NCBI GenBank assembly: GCA_009760855.2 | Contig: WPIO01000213.1 | Location: forward strand, 40,001-104,000 | DNA length: 64,000 bases | Source of the DNA: Cristatella mucedo | Taxonomy: Eukaryota; Bryozoa; Phylactolaemata; Cristatellidae | Direction: 5' to 3' | In this document: one piece after another, positions 18,986-31,871 of the stretch | How positions within the stretch are numbered: the first letter of the stretch is position 1 | Layout: the number at the start of each line of letters is the position of its first letter | Program-made: the position numbers and the translations under genes | The notes under the pieces: generated by a model | Told to the model about the DNA's origin: nothing | The model's input: only the letters and a program-made list of their open reading frames with translations | Databases searched by the model: none

Positions 18986-20935
18986 TGAAGATCCTTATGA
19001 TGATCTACCCGATCGCTTCTCTCGATTCTGTGTGCCGAAGATGGGCAAGATGAGGTAGCCCATCACTACGATTACAACATTTCCACTGGAATACTGTTCC
19101 CGATTCCTGGCTGCACTTTAATGCCTACATTCAGGCAGGTCACTAGTGATCTCATACTGAAGTTCCTATCCCAAGCAAAGAAGACAACAAGTTCTTTAGA
19201 CCCTATTCCCACTGCCCTGCTCGTACGTTGCAATGATCTGCTGCTGCAAAGCATAAATAACATAACTAATATGTCATTAGCCTTAGGTCATGTACCAGCA
19301 CCTTTCAAAAAAGCTGTAGTCAGGCCACTTCTCAGGAAATCAACACTAGACAAAGATAACTTGAGCAACTACCGCCCAGTCTCCCTTCTACCATTCCTAT
19401 CGAAGACACTGGAACAGGTCGTGGCAGACCAGCTGAACTCATATGTTGACACTTCAAACCTTGCTAGTAAGTTCCAGTCTGGCCTTGGGGCTTATCACTC
19501 ACATCAGCAATGCTTAGGGTGTACAACAACCTGCTGAGGAATGCAGACACATGCAGAGTGTCTGCTTGTTTTGCTCGATCTTTCGGCAGCTTTTGACACC
19601 ATCGATCACAAAGTTCTTCTAGAGCGCCTCTCATCTCGCCATAGCATCACTGACACTGCTCTGCAATGGTTCAGGTCCTATCTCAGTGGGAGACTCCAGA
19701 TTATTGACGTGAATGGACAAAGACCGTCCGAGGTACCTCTGAAATATGCGGTACCTCTGGGCTTGGTGCAGTTCTTTTCACGTTGTATACTCTCCCTCTT
19801 GCTGATGTGATTGCCAAGCACAATCTAGGCTTTCACTTCAATTTGGATGACACTCAGTTTTTCCTTTGCTTTGATCCCTCCCAGCCTTTGAGCACCTCGA
19901 ATTCTCTCAACTCTCTCGCTGCAAGTATTGAGAACATCCGCACAAGGATGGCAGCGAATTTTCTCAAACTAAACTATAATGAAACTAACTTATTAGTTAT
20001 GGGCGAAGCCAGTGTGGTTCAGAAATATGAAAGGCTGACGCTAAAAAATGGCTCTGCCGGCATATCTCCTGTTGAATCAGCTTTCGAAATCTAGGTAGCA
20101 TGTTCCAAAGTGAAATCTCGTTAGACGACTACATCAGCTCCTCAATCAAGTCTGCCTACTTAAGCTACATAACATTGCTAAAATTCGGGCTTGTTTAGAT
20201 AGGATACCACGTCTAAGTTGGTCCATGCATTTGTGACATCCCGTTTTGACTTCTGTAACTCACTGCTTGCTGGCCTACTGGCATGTGCAACCAGGCGATT
20301 ACAGCTGGTGCAAAAATCTTTAGCTAGGCTTGTCTGACGTGAGCATTGCAGTTGCCTCATCACACCATTTCTCGCCGACGTACACTAGGCTAGCAGTCAA
20401 GCAACGGATCGACTTCACGGTTCGGTCGCTCACTATTAGGTGTCTTCATTCTGTGGCTCCAGCCTATCTCTCAGATGTACTCCCCTCCAGGCCAAGCATC
20501 GTATCCCCCTCCCCCCACACTTTTCGGAATACAGCAGTTTACCAGTACCTCGTACAAACCTCAAATCCCATGGAAACCGTGCATCTAGCTCGTATGCTAC
20601 CAAATTCTGGAACTCCCTCCCGACTTTCGTCGAAACATCCCCTGACTTGACCACATTTAAAAAGAACTTAAGACCACGCCTATTTAGGACAGCATTTAGT
20701 GGGTCCCTGTGATTCGTCCTTCATTTGCTTATGAGTGCATGCACTGTGCATGCTGCCACTAACCACACATGCATGCTGACCCTGTGCATGTCAGCCCTAA
20801 ACCGGGTTATTCATGTTGTTTATCAAGCACGATACTACTCACCATTCAATCGCGTTTCCTGCTGCAGCAAAAGTAAACCGCCTAGAAAGAGATTGAGCTC
20901 ACTGAGGGCGCTTTTCAAGTGCATTATTATCATTC
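18986..20935 (+). mobile_element. LINE-A with most of the RT region
   Basis: The longest LINE-A copy in the window. It encodes, in several shifted frames, the pre-RT region (TSSLDPIPTALLVRC, 19121+), RT motifs (NYRPVSLLPFLSK; LDLSAAFDTIDHK at ~19580), the catalytic box and the C-terminal domain to ~20712. The 3' hairpin and short ATT tail end at ~20935. The catalytic box reads NLDD where intact copies have YADD, and the PQG motif before it is also altered, so this copy cannot encode an active RT. The 5' end is truncated. Confidence 0.85.
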
Positions 20936-22504
20936 AAACAGCAAGCTACTAAGATCGCTTGCTAGCGAGTCTCAACGAGTAAGTGTCAGGTTGCTGAGTT
21001 CGACCGACATACGAAACGAATTAAGTACGACATAAATAATGCTGTGGCCCCTTCCGACACACTGATTGTGGCTCCCCGTCTTTAATGTGATTATGCAGCA
21101 TTTAGTATCTCAAGCAGCATTGCGATCCAAAAGTACATTTGGAGTGATGTATCCACCATTGTTGCTGCCTCAGATGATGTCGGTCATGTCTAGGAGAATT
21201 TGTATTTGGCTAATTTCGATTTGACTCCACCCTAAATTTTTTCAAACAATCCATTTATTATCATCAATGTGTGTTACATGCTGCTTAGTGACAATATTTT
21301 CGAAAGTTGTCAAAAAATCAAGAACTAGGTAGTATTTTCTTGTTTAACAGCACAGCTAAAGTAGTTAACGTATTTTGACGATCAGTGTAAACCTGAAGTG
21401 AAAACGTTAAAGAAAGTTTCATCTCTAGCTAAAGGGATAATTATTACAACATTTTTCCTAACGAGCAGCCTGGAAGGTTGTTTTTTCAAGGTTATGGCCT
21501 TATTAGATATTAGGGATTTTGTAATAAGACCCTAATGAGGAGTGGGCGGTTGTTTGGAATAGATCTGTGTACCACCTTTAATAGTAGCAAGATTAATAAT
21601 CAAGCAGGAAATATCCGTTACAGTCTTCACTCCAGGAGCACTTTTCCTACATATGGAGCCTTCTAAACCACCAGGACTATACCTCAGATTTTTTTCGCAC
21701 TTACCCACTATAGATAAAACCTGACGTACTGCAACTTTGAATGTGTAAACTGTTAGAAAGACAAATTGGAGTCGCTTCATCTCTTGAGCCTTCTCTGTTG
21801 AGGTCACCTAAGGTGAGAAAAAAGAATAGGCACTGTAAAAGACATTTTATGGCTATATATGTGACAATTTAGTTACATTCCTAATTTAAACAGATTGGCG
21901 ATTGATGAACAACATTGCAAAAAGTAACTTTTTACTTCCTTCAAAGCTGGAGGGTGGCATCGGGTGTCTCCACGTTTTCTGTGGACCATGACCTGATTTC
22001 TCCGAGATACCTTCGCGGTTTCTGCTGCTATCTTTGCTGCTACTGTTTATGAGCTGTCCTCGGATATGCTACTCAAAAGAGGACCGGCTTAGCATAAGGT
22101 GAGAGGTCGCTCTTAGTGCGACAATTACCGGCAGGCTTTCTCCTAAGGGTCAGTAAGAACCTACATGTACCCGGCAATCGCCCTATCAACAGCTCGGTTA
22201 TCGAACCTACGACCCGCAAGTTAAAAGCGCTGATTAGCACTCGTTGCGGTAATAGCTCACTTGCCTTCTCCCAGCACACTGTGAAACCTCGTCCGGCGAC
22301 CGGTACTAAGGTCCAATAAATTAAATTCGAAGGGGCTTCATCTGCCGGGCAGGCTACACACCGACTTGAATGCAAACTGCTTTATCGGCGTCCCAAAGTT
22401 GTTCGACAGCCTCTTAAAACACGTCCACTAAATGTCAGCTTGCTAAAAGCCAAGTGGTCACTTATGCATCATCAGACTGTCACGGAGTATCTAGATGTAT
22501 TTCT
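20936..22504. other. Mostly unassigned; possible minus-strand exon
   Basis: About 1.6 kb with no confident gene. On the minus strand at ~21810-21532 a CTCACCTTAG acceptor precedes an open frame (STEKAQEMKRLQFVFLTVYT at its start), with a possible donor near 21690. On the minus strand at 22200-22260 there is a B-box-like GTAGGTTCGATAACC that may belong to an old tRNA-derived SINE. Confidence 0.2.
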
Positions 22505-23605
22505 GCTTACCGAAATCTAATAATACTAATAATAAGAATAATTCACTTGTTAAAGCGCCCTCAGAGAACTTATTCTCTTTCTAGGCGCTTTACGTTTGCT
22601 GCAAAGGGAAATGCAATTGAATGGTAAGTAAAATCAAGCTTGAAAAACAAACAAAATGAATAATCTGGTTAGGGGTGACATGCACAGGGTCAGCATGCAA
22701 ATGTGGTTAGTGGCAGCATGCCCAGTGTCAGCACGCATAAGCACATCAAGGACAAATCCCAGGGACCCGCTAAATGCTGTCCTAAATAGGTGTGTTTTTA
22801 AGTTCCTCTTAAATGTGGTCAGGTCAGGGGATGTTCTGACGCAGGTCGGGAGGGAGTTCCAGGCTGTGGGAGCATACGAACTAAATGCACGGTCTCCAAA
22901 GGATTCAAGGTTTGTACGAGGTATTTATAGACTGTTGGATTCCGAAAAACGGGTGGTATGATGCTTGGCCTGATGGGGGGAGTAGATCTGAGAGATAGGC
23001 TGGAACCAAATAATGAAGTGACATAAAAGTGAGCGACAGAACTTGAAGTCATTACGTTGCTTGACTGGTAGCCATAGCAGGTCGGCGAGAAGTGGAGTAA
23101 TGTGGCAACTGCGACGCTCACGACAGACAAGCCTAGCTGCACAGTTTTGCACCAGCTGCAATCGCCTGATCGCACATGCTGGTAGGCCAGTAAGCAGTGA
23201 GTTGCAGCAGTCGAGACGGGATGTCACGAATGCATGGACCAACTTAGACGTGGTATCCTTATCTAAACCAGCCCGAATTTTAGCAACGTTATGAAGCTGA
23301 AAATAGGCAGATTTGACTGTGGAACTGATTGATATGATAGTCTAACGAGAGGTCGTTTTGGAATATGACACCTAGATTTCGAGCTAAATCAATAGGAGAT
23401 ATGCTGGCAGAGCCAGTTTTGAGGGTCAGCCTTTCCAATCTCTGAATCACATTGGGTTTGCCCATAACTAGTTAGTTAGTTTTATCATCGTTTAGTTTTA
23501 GAAAATTTGCTGCCATCCATGTGCGGATGTCATCAATGCATGCAGCAAGTGAGTTTAGAGAATTTGATGTGCTCGAAGGCTGGGAGGGATCAAAGCAAAG
23601 GTACA
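22505..23605 (-). mobile_element. LINE-A, 5'-truncated
   Basis: Reverse-strand LINE-A from the ATT tail at ~22520 and hairpin (AAAGCGCCCTCAGAGAAC) through the C-terminal RT domain to the segment encoding CFDPSQPSSTSNS (~23590). Point changes and indels break the frame. Confidence 0.85.
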
Positions 23606-24350
23606 CGATCCCCTGTCAATTAGCTTTATATTTACGATCGTCTGACTCGGGTTCCACAACTCAGTCTGTGGATTCTGACAAGGTTAGTGGCAGGGATAAA
23701 ATTGTTGTTCGTGGATTGGTTATCTATAAGATTCGCAGTTTTTCGCACAGGCTATCGTTTGAATTAGTTGCAATCAGGTCCTCACCAGAATCAGTTCCTC
23801 TAGCGGTTGTGATATACCAACCTCCTGCTGGCTGTCTATCTTGCTTATAGAGGAGTTTTCAGAGTTTTTTGCTACAATATTTGATCTATTCCTTGATTGA
23901 GATATGAACTTCCGGACAAGGTCATTAGTGACCTTGAATGTAGACTTTGAGGTCGTTCATTTAGTTGAGACACGGCATTCTAGGGAGAAGCCATCTTAGG
24001 ACAGACTCCTTGATCTTGTCTATCTTGTACCGACTCTGAATCCAACAGTACGAACGTACGCCGTAAAAGATCCGGCTGGCGAAGTAACTGCTTGGCTAGT
24101 CGGAGTCGACGTCCACCACAGTCGAGAGCTTCCGGACAAAGAAGCTGGAACAGCGATCAGCTTGATCATCACTGGGATCATTAGATTAGGAGCTAACCTG
24201 AAAGCGGTGGAGGAGATCGTTGATCGCCGACATCAGCGTTTTTGGATTGTGCATCTGTTATTCAACACTGATTTTACAGAAGATGGATTTGGCCAGTGCT
24301 AGGATTGATTGGTACGACCTACAGTAGTCATCTTATGCCGGTCGATGGAC
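23606..24350 (+). mobile_element. LINE endonuclease-domain fragment
   Basis: Plus-strand frames encode a decayed APE-type endonuclease segment: LALYLRSSDS, then SFELVAIRS...PLAVVIYQPPAG (the VVYRPP-like strand of LINE endonucleases) at ~23755-23835, followed by frame-shifted remnants to ~24350. It faces opposite to the adjacent LINE-A. It may be the 5' part of LINE-B, but the link to the RT region at 26085 is not continuous. Confidence 0.45.
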
Positions 24351-24956
24351 AGTTAGTCTTGGTCTTGTGTATGCTTTTTCAAGCATAGTCTTTGTAGACC
24401 TGTAGCCAGGCTAGGTTCTGTTCGCTGGGACAGGACGGCTGTAATTTGGTAAGGGTCACTGGCTGGGCTGGGGTCTGACCTATGGCATATGCCGTAAGGA
24501 GGGGTCACCGGGGCTCTTGGGTAGGAGAAGTTGGCCGAGTAAGTCGTAATGTTGGTGGCTCCCGGTCTCGCCGAGTTATGCACCTGGATGGTTGCAGGCG
24601 TGCTCCAGTAATGCGGCCACACAGGCAAGGCAACGAGGGCCCAAAGCCCGAGTGGAGCTGGATAGCACGCTCACTGTTGTGAGTTGTATATCCCGCGGTC
24701 CCGTGTACCCTGTTCTTGACCCCCACCCCCCCTGAGTTAGCGTCTTTCGGCGGAAGCTCTCGGCTGTGATCGACGTCTACTTCGACTAGTGTTACGTTAC
24801 TGTCTCCGGCAGCAGCAGCGCTAGTGGACTCTCAAGGAGACACGAAGACATGAGCGGGAGAACGCGAGAGGTGAACGAGAATCTCGTCTTTATTCGCTAG
24901 CTGGTACATATACGAGCTGGAGGCTGACTGACTCAACACAGATAATGGGGTGCCTC
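24351..24956. other. No gene recognised
   Basis: About 600 bp, GC-richer near 24480-24740, ending in a C-run at 24720-24730. No domain or repeat family recognised. Confidence 0.4.
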
Positions 24957-25893
24957 TGTAATAATAATAAAAATAATAATAATTCACTTGATAAAGCGCC
25001 CCCAGAGAACTTAATCTCTCTCTAGGTGCTTTACATTTGCTGTAAAGTAAAATCCAATTGAATGGTAAGTAAAATAATGCTTGAAAAACAAACAAAATGA
25101 ATAATATGGTTAGGGGTGACATGCACAGGGTCAGCATGCAAATGTGGTTAGTGGCAGCATGCACAGTGTCAGCACGCATCAGCACATCAAGGACGAATCA
25201 CAGGGACCCACTAAATGCTATCCTAAATAGGTGTTTTTAAGTTCCTTTTAAATGTGGTCAGGTCAGGGGATGTTCTGACGCAGGTCGGGAGGGACTTCCA
25301 GGCTGTGGGAGCATACGAACTAAATGCATGGTCTCCAAAGGATTTAAGGTTTGTATGAGGTATTTCTAGACTGTTGGATTCCGAAAAGCGGGTGGTACGA
25401 TGCTTGGCCTGATGGGGTAGTATATCTGACAGATAGGCTGGAGCCATAGAATGAAGGGACCTACAAGTGAGCGACAAAACCTTGAAGTCAATCTGTTGCT
25501 TGACTGGTAGCCAGTGCAGGTCGGCGAGAAGTGGAGTAATGTGGCAACTGCGACGCTCACGACAGACAAGTCTAGCTGCAGAGTTTTGCACCATCTGCAA
25601 TCGCCTGATTGCACATGCTGGTAGGCCAGTAAGCAGTGAGTTGCAGAAGTCGAGACGGGATGTCACGAATGCATGGACCAACTTAGATGTGGTATCTTTA
25701 TCTAAACAAGCCCTAATTTTAGCAATGTTATGAAGCTGAAAATAGGTGGATTTGACTGTGGAGCTGCTATCGTCGTCTAACGAGAGGTCGTTTTGGAATA
25801 TCACACCTAGATTTTGAGCTGATTCAACTGGAGATATGCTGGCAGGGCCAATTTTGAGAGTCAGCCTTTCCAATCTATGGATCACTGTAGTGG
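24957..25893 (-). mobile_element. LINE-A, 5'-truncated, long open frame
   Basis: Reverse-strand LINE-A with tail at 24960-24980. It has an open frame of 225 codons (25900-25223) covering the RT thumb and C-terminal domain; the frame ends a few residues early compared with the 12-kb copy. It is truncated at 25893, inside the region encoding QKLERLTFKI. Confidence 0.88.
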
Positions 25894-27177
25894 GCCACAT
25901 GCTTGCGTCAAAGACTCAACCACCCGCCGCACGCGTGGCATACATCAGCGGCCTAGAAGCAACAGGCGCACACAACACTAGCCAAGCAGTTACTCCACCA
26001 GCCGGATCTTTAACGGCGTACGCTCGTACTGCTGGATTCGGAGTCGGTACAACGGCTGGACTGTGGAAGCCGACTGATCAACTAAAACTCCTTAAGACGC
26101 ACCGGGTTAAGGGCAGGCTAGAACGTCGTTTCAAGAAATCGGGGTCTGAGGCAGATCTAGTCAACTTTAAAGACTTCCTTCGTGTTTACACCCGAAAGCT
26201 TAAAAAAACCAGGACTTCTTTTTTCATTAGAAAGCTGAATTCCTGCCCGTCGGACACTAAACAGATTTACCAGACAGTAAACCATTTACTGGCCAATGCT
26301 GTGAGGTCTGACTCCCCAGATATTAAGGGTTCAGCCGAAAAGTTTTTTTTACCTTTTTTACTGAAAAAATTGTGCACATTCGTGCCTCCATTAAGCCTCC
26401 TTCGACCAAAGCAATAGCCGTTCTTCAACCTGTGACCTTTCTTAAAAGGTTCTCCGATGTTTCTGCCTGTGATGTGGCTGCCTTAATAAGGTCTAGCAAA
26501 AAGAGCTCGTCTCCTGAAGCCCTATACCTTCATCTCTGTGGTCTTCACTGGCAGACCAACTTAGCCCTGCCATAACCAAGATTTTTAATGCTTCTTTGGG
26601 AGAAAAAGGGTCGTCCCCAAGTCCTTGAAATCGGCAATCGTTAGACCTATTCTTAAAAAGCCTGGATTAGACGCAGAGGCCTTAGCAAACCGTCGCCCAG
26701 TTTCCCTTCTTTTGTTCTTATCAAAGATTCTTGAAAAAATTGTTGCTAAGCAGCTGGTTGAACATATTGAAAATAATGGAATGTCAGAAACCTTTCAATC
26801 AGGTTTCAAGAGGCAGCACTCTACTGAAACTGCTCTCCTGCGTGTTAACAATGACATTCTATGTGGCAACGACGACGGGAATGTCACTTCCCTAGCTCTG
26901 CTAGATCTGTCTGCTGCCTTCAACACCATTGATCACGAAGTTATGCTTGAACGATTGAGAACAACTATCGGTTTGGCAGACGAAGCACTGGCGTGGTTTA
27001 AATTGTACTTGTCTGATCGTGTACGATCCGTGTCGTGTGTGGGTCAGGTCTCAGACATGAGAAGGGTCACCTGTGGAGTCCCTCGTGGGTCTATACTCGG
27101 TACCTTGCTGTTCTCCATTTATACGCAAGCTCTGGGAAAAGTGATTAAGGGCCATGGAATAGGATATCACTCCTATT
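25894..27177 (+). mobile_element. LINE-B, cut off by the virus-like element
   Basis: From ~26085 the frames encode LINE-B ORF2: RRFKKSGSEADLVNFKDFLR, then SDVSACDVAALIRSS and the RT fingers/palm (RRPVSLLLFLSKILEKIV; LLDLSAAFNTIDHEVM; GVPRGSILGTLLFSIY). Identity to the other LINE-B copy stops at about 27177, exactly before the YADD box, where AT-rich polymerase-coding sequence begins. 25894-26084 precedes recognisable coding sequence and is less certain. Confidence 0.85.
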
Positions 27178-30100
27178 AAAAAACTGTTTTTATAAAGAAG
27201 CAAAACGTCTTTGTAAGATTGATACTAGTGGATGGTTTTTAGGTAGAAAGACTACTAGTGGAAGTTTAATAGATTATGAGTATGAAGGTTTTGATGTTGA
27301 AGATGCAGATTTAGAAGTATTTAAGAAAAAAGTACCTCCTGGATTAATAAATGTTATGAAAGATATCTCCAGCCAATATGATAATGTAAAAATGAGTCTT
27401 CTTCTGCAATTAAAAATAGAAAATGCTAAGAAAGATATTATCTATGCTCCAATTAATGGTCTTTCCCCAACAGCATTAAGTAGAGTTTCTCATTTTAATT
27501 CAATAATTGACAAACATTTTTCAAAGATTAATAAAACTGTAGATGAATGGAATGAAGGTGGTTATTCTTGTAGAATTGTTGGAATATCTAATGCATTTGC
27601 AAAGTTTACAGTTTGTATTCCACAAATTGGAGGCTCGTATTGTGAATTACCAATCAAGTTAGGAAATAAGAGATGTTATATATATAAAAAATACAGATGA
27701 CAGCTTTTGTGCATTGTGGTGTATTCTGAGAGCATTGCATCCGAGAGAGAATCATCCAGAAGCAATTCATGATTTAAGGCAAATAATGCTTGAGAAATAT
27801 TCTGATATACTACCTCTAATAAAACATTTATTCTTTCCGATAGATGATAAAGATCCAAGAAATCAGTTTATGGTCAATGGCAACGTACCAATTAGAGCAG
27901 AAGATATTCCAAAACTTGCAAAATTATTCAATGTTTCAATAAATGTTTACGAGTATAACAACTCTGTTCATCCATTAATTGTTTGTTCAGAAGGTGAAAA
28001 ACATATAGATTTGCTTCTTTATTCTTATAGAGGAAGATCTCACTATGTACTAGTAACAAATTTTACTGCACTTTGTAGAACAGATAAAGATAGTGGTAGA
28101 ACAAGATTATTTATAAAAGATGTCTCTCAAGATTTCATGAACAAGAAAAGTCGGATAAACATGTTGCAGATTGTAATTCAGAGAATTGTGGAACTTCAAG
28201 GATAAATATGCCAGTAGCTAATAACAGAAAAGATGGAACAGGAGATTTAGTTATGTTTAGAGATTTTGACAAAATGATTAAATCACAATTAACTGCATAT
28301 GCAGACTTTGAATGTTTACTACGAACAATTGATAAACCAGAAGAATCAGTAAAAGGATCTGTAAATCAACACAAACCATGCTCTGCTCGATATGTAATTG
28401 TAAATCATGAAGGAAAGATTGTAACAGAATATAAGCAAACTTTTGGTGCTGACTGTGTTAAGGAATTCATTTTGTCTTTAAAGAAAGATTGTGAAATACA
28501 GATAGAGAATCTAAAAGTAGTACTTGAAAAAAATAAAGTTTTTGATCGAGAAAATATGCCAGAAGAAGAAAAAGAAAATTACAAAAATACATCTGTTTGT
28601 TGGATTTGTGAAAAATGTTTAACTGAGGATCAAAAAGTCCTTGATCACTGCCATCTTACTGGAAAACATAGAGGTGCGGCACATGATGTATGCAACAAAA
28701 AGCTAAGAATTTGCCCAAAAAACTTTAAACTTCCTGTTTATATTCATAATCTAAGAGGATACGACTCACATCTAATTGTTAGTGCGCTTAATTGCGATAA
28801 GGATAAGAAACAAGTAATTGCCAATAACAAAGAGAAGTTTTCAACAATAAGTTTTGGAAATCTTTGTTTTAGAGATTCATATCAATTATTACAAAATCCA
28901 CTTCATAAATTGGTAAAAAATTTGTCAAAAGCAAATGATGAATTCGATATAATGAGACAACACTTTAAAGAAATTGATGATGCAAAGATGTCACTACTAA
29001 CGAAAAAAGGTATTTATCCATATGAGTACATGGATTCTTTTGCTAGATTTGATGAGATAAGTTTACCACCAATTGAGAAGTTTTATTCAAGTATTAGTGG
29101 GCATATTTCAGAAGAAGATTATGTTCATGCAAAGAAAGTTTGGAATGCTTTGAATGTTTTGAAATAAAAACATTAAGAGAATACCACGATTTATATTTAA
29201 CTATTGATGTTTTAGCACTAGCAGATGTTTTTGAGAGATTTCGTGGTCTAATAATTACACATTATCAGATAGATCCTGCAAAGTTTATGACAAGTCCACA
29301 GTTAACTTGGACAGCAGGACTAAAATATACAGGAGTTGTTCTTGAATGGCTAACTGATCCAGATATGTATCTATTCTTTGAAAAAGGACTTCGTGGAGGA
29401 ATGACACAAGTATCAAAACGTAAAGCTAAAGCAAATAATAGTAGATGTAGCAATTTCAATCCAGATAAGTTGAAATCATACTTATTATATTTTGACGCTA
29501 CAAATCTTTATGGCTGGGCTAAGAAACAATCTCTACCAACTGGAGGTTTTAATTTCTTGTCAAGTCAAAAAGTAAAATCATGGAATGAAAATAAAAACGA
29601 TATAGTTAAAAAATTTAAGCCTTCATCAAATAAAGGTTATGTTCTCGAAGTGGATATACATTGTCCAAAAGATAAACATGATTTTTTTCTGACTATCCTT
29701 TACTTCCTGAAAACAAGCAGATAAAGAAGAATAAACACTCAGAATATCAAAACTCTTTTAACAAAGGAAACGATCTAGTCGAAAAGTTGATATTAGATTT
29801 GGAACCAAAACAAAAGTATGTTATTCATTATCTTAATCTTAAGAATTGTATTGAATTAGGATATGAGCTAACACATATTCACAGAGTATTAGAGTTTGAT
29901 CAATCTAATTGGCTAGAGTTGTACATTGATAACAACACAAAACTTAGAGGTAAAGCAGCAACTGATTTCGAAAAAGATTTCTTTAAATTACTCAATAATT
30001 CATTCTTTGGTAAGACAATGGAAAATGTTAGAGATAGAAAGAATTTTGAGTTACTTAATGAAAATGTAGATGAAGAGTTGGCTAAGATGAATACAATCTA

Positions 30101-30659
30101 TAGAAGTCCAAGATTTGTAGACAGAAAGATATTAACTAATAACATTATCTGCATAGAAAGTAGTAAGGAATCTATAACTTCAAACAAACCTATTTATGCT
30201 GGATTTTACATACTTGATTTATCTAAAGTATTGATGCAGAAATTCTATTATCTAACAATGAAAAAAATATATAGTTAAAAAAGTTTGTGAGATGAATGAA
30301 ATGCTTGATAAGGAGAAAGAACAAATAGGACAATCTAAAAAAGCTAAAGGTGTTAACAAAAATGTTGTTGATAAACACTTGAAACATGAAGACTTTAAAA
30401 ACTGCTTAGATAAAAAGGTAGAAAAGAAATGTGAACAATCATTGATTAGAAGTGAAAAGCATGTTATGTATACAATAAACAAAACAAAGTAGCACTATAA
30501 GCTTTCGATTCAAAACGATACTGGTTAGATTGCGGAATCTGCAGTTACGCTTATGGTCAATATAGAATTGCTGATGCATTGAGTAATAATCTAAATCCAG
30601 GACGATGTAATACTTGCAATATTGGTGGTATTAATATAGATGCCAAAACGAAAGAGTGA
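27178..30659 (+). pseudogene. Protein-primed family B DNA polymerase, broken
   Basis: Replicative polymerase of Polintons and adintoviruses. Order: the N-terminal Polinton-specific region (27178-28200, with the conserved CALW.ILRALHP stretch at ~27705), a Cys/His cluster near 28115-28190, exonuclease motifs YADFECLL (28300), NLRGYDSHLI (28750) and YHDLYLTIDVLALAD (29180), polymerase motif A FDATNLYGW (29490) and motif B LLNNSFFGKTMEN (29990). The C-terminal region is at 30300-30659 and ends with a CNTC motif. Frameshifts occur near 27680, 28110, 29150 and in a T7 run at 29684, and there is an in-frame TAA at ~30499. The segment between MKK (30260) and the EMNEMLDKE region (30290) is far too short: the YxDTDS catalytic motif C and its surroundings are deleted. 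The N-terminus is lost at the left junction. Confidence 0.93.
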
Positions 30660-30811
30660 AAATATAATTGAACCTGAAGCAAAAATAAAAGTCGAACATG
30701 ATATTAGAGAAACAACAAGAGTTACATGAATTGCAAATAGAAATGAAGTATGACAGAGCAGAAGAAGAGTTAATTTTTGAGATGGCAGGAATAAATTTAT
30801 ATTACAAATAA
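30640..30811 (+). pseudogene. Small coiled-coil protein, frameshifted
   Basis: ATG directly behind TATAG (ATATAGATG), overlapping the end of the polymerase gene. It encodes a basic start (MPKRKSENIIEPE), then after one frameshift near 30700 a Glu/Gln-rich helix (ELHELQIEMKYDRAEEE) to the stop at 30809. Too short for the usual ORF cut-off. Function unknown. Confidence 0.5.
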
Positions 30812-30828
30812 AATTCATTATTATAGAA

Positions 30829-31014
30829 ATGAAAAAAGTTGAAATTGAAAACGAAAAATTTGAGGAAACTGAATACGAGTCTGATGACCCAGATTACGAA
30901 CCATAAGATGAGTCTGAAGAATACAGCAGTGAATACGATTCTGAGGAAGGCTATGAACAAACATTCTGTTTTGAGGAAGAAGTAAATTACGTAAATGAAG
31001 AAGATGAACTATAA
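30829..31014 (+). pseudogene. Small highly acidic protein, one in-frame stop
   Basis: Starts at TATAGAAATG. It has about 61 codons dominated by Glu, Asp, Ser and Tyr, interrupted once by TAA at ~30904. Acidic proteins of this kind may be transcription activators, chaperones or DNA mimics, but nothing here decides between these. Function unknown. Confidence 0.5.
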
Positions 31015-31034
31015 AAAATTTATATTTATATAGA

Positions 31035-31307
31035 ATGGATGTTTCAAGAATTCTTAGTTGTGAACAGTCAAGAGATATGGCTCTTAAAATTTGTCTACAA
31101 AAATTAAAGAAAGTAGATCAAAGAATTGTCAAGCATTCACTTGATAAACTTATTCCAGATTTAGATAGCTCGTATATTAGTGTTCTTGTTGAGATTTGCG
31201 ATACTTGCGATAAACGAATGGAATGTAGAAGTAAAATAAAAAAAATAGTAGAAGCAGATAAGAAATCAAAAACTCCAAAAACTAAACAGGGTGTTCAGAT
31301 TAATTAA
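31035..31307 (+). CDS. Hypothetical 90-aa Cys-containing protein
   Basis: Intact frame starting at TATATAGAATG. It is mostly helical and Lys-rich, with a central CDTCDKRMEC motif (C-x2-C-x5-C) that may bind zinc. No family recognised. It is flanked by small early-region genes on the same strand. Confidence 0.6.
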   Translation: MDVSRILSCEQSRDMALKICLQKLKKVDQRIVKHSLDKLIPDLDSSYISVLVEICDTCDKRMECRSKIKKIVEADKKSKTPKTKQGVQIN

Positions 31308-31339
31308 TTTTGTATATTTTTTTATAATAGTATAGGAAA

Positions 31340-31852
31340 ATGTTGACAGAAGTAAATGATCCCAATCTTGCCACATCTGCAACTCTGCTGAAAGCATATG
31401 TTGATTATCTTGTAAAGTCTAGAATGACTGCTTATGATCAACAGACACTCGACTCAGATATCTCAATTATGACAGATAAATCTGTTAAAAAGTTTTATAT
31501 TGATGAGTGCGACATTGAAGCACAAAAGATTATCGATTCTGGAATGGCAAGTATAACAACTGATCTTGAAGCAACAGTTAGATCAAAAGTTGATACTCTT
31601 CTTGATACACCTGGAGAAATCTCTAGTTATACTACATGGATTGCTAGTCAGCTGCCAACACTTTCAACAGTTATATCAGGCGTTGCAGGAATTAAACCAG
31701 ATATCTCTGGAATTGTTAAGGACTAGTGCTATGCAATTCTACCTGATATCTCTGATGGAACTAGTGCCAGACAAAAGGCAACGCTCGCTGCTCTTGCTGC
31801 TCCAGCTGCCCCAGTTACAGATCCGAATGCCCCAGTTTCGGACACTTTATAA
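31340..31852 (+). pseudogene. Hypothetical protein, one in-frame stop
   Basis: Starts at TATAGGAAAATG. 128 codons run to TAG at 31724-31726, after which the same frame stays open to TAA at 31850-31852, giving a Pro/Ala-rich tail. The first part is helical; the segment ending in LSTVISGVAGIKPDISGI looks amphipathic. Intact length would be about 170 residues. Function unknown. Confidence 0.5.
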
Positions 31853-31871
31853 TTAACTTATTTATATAGAA

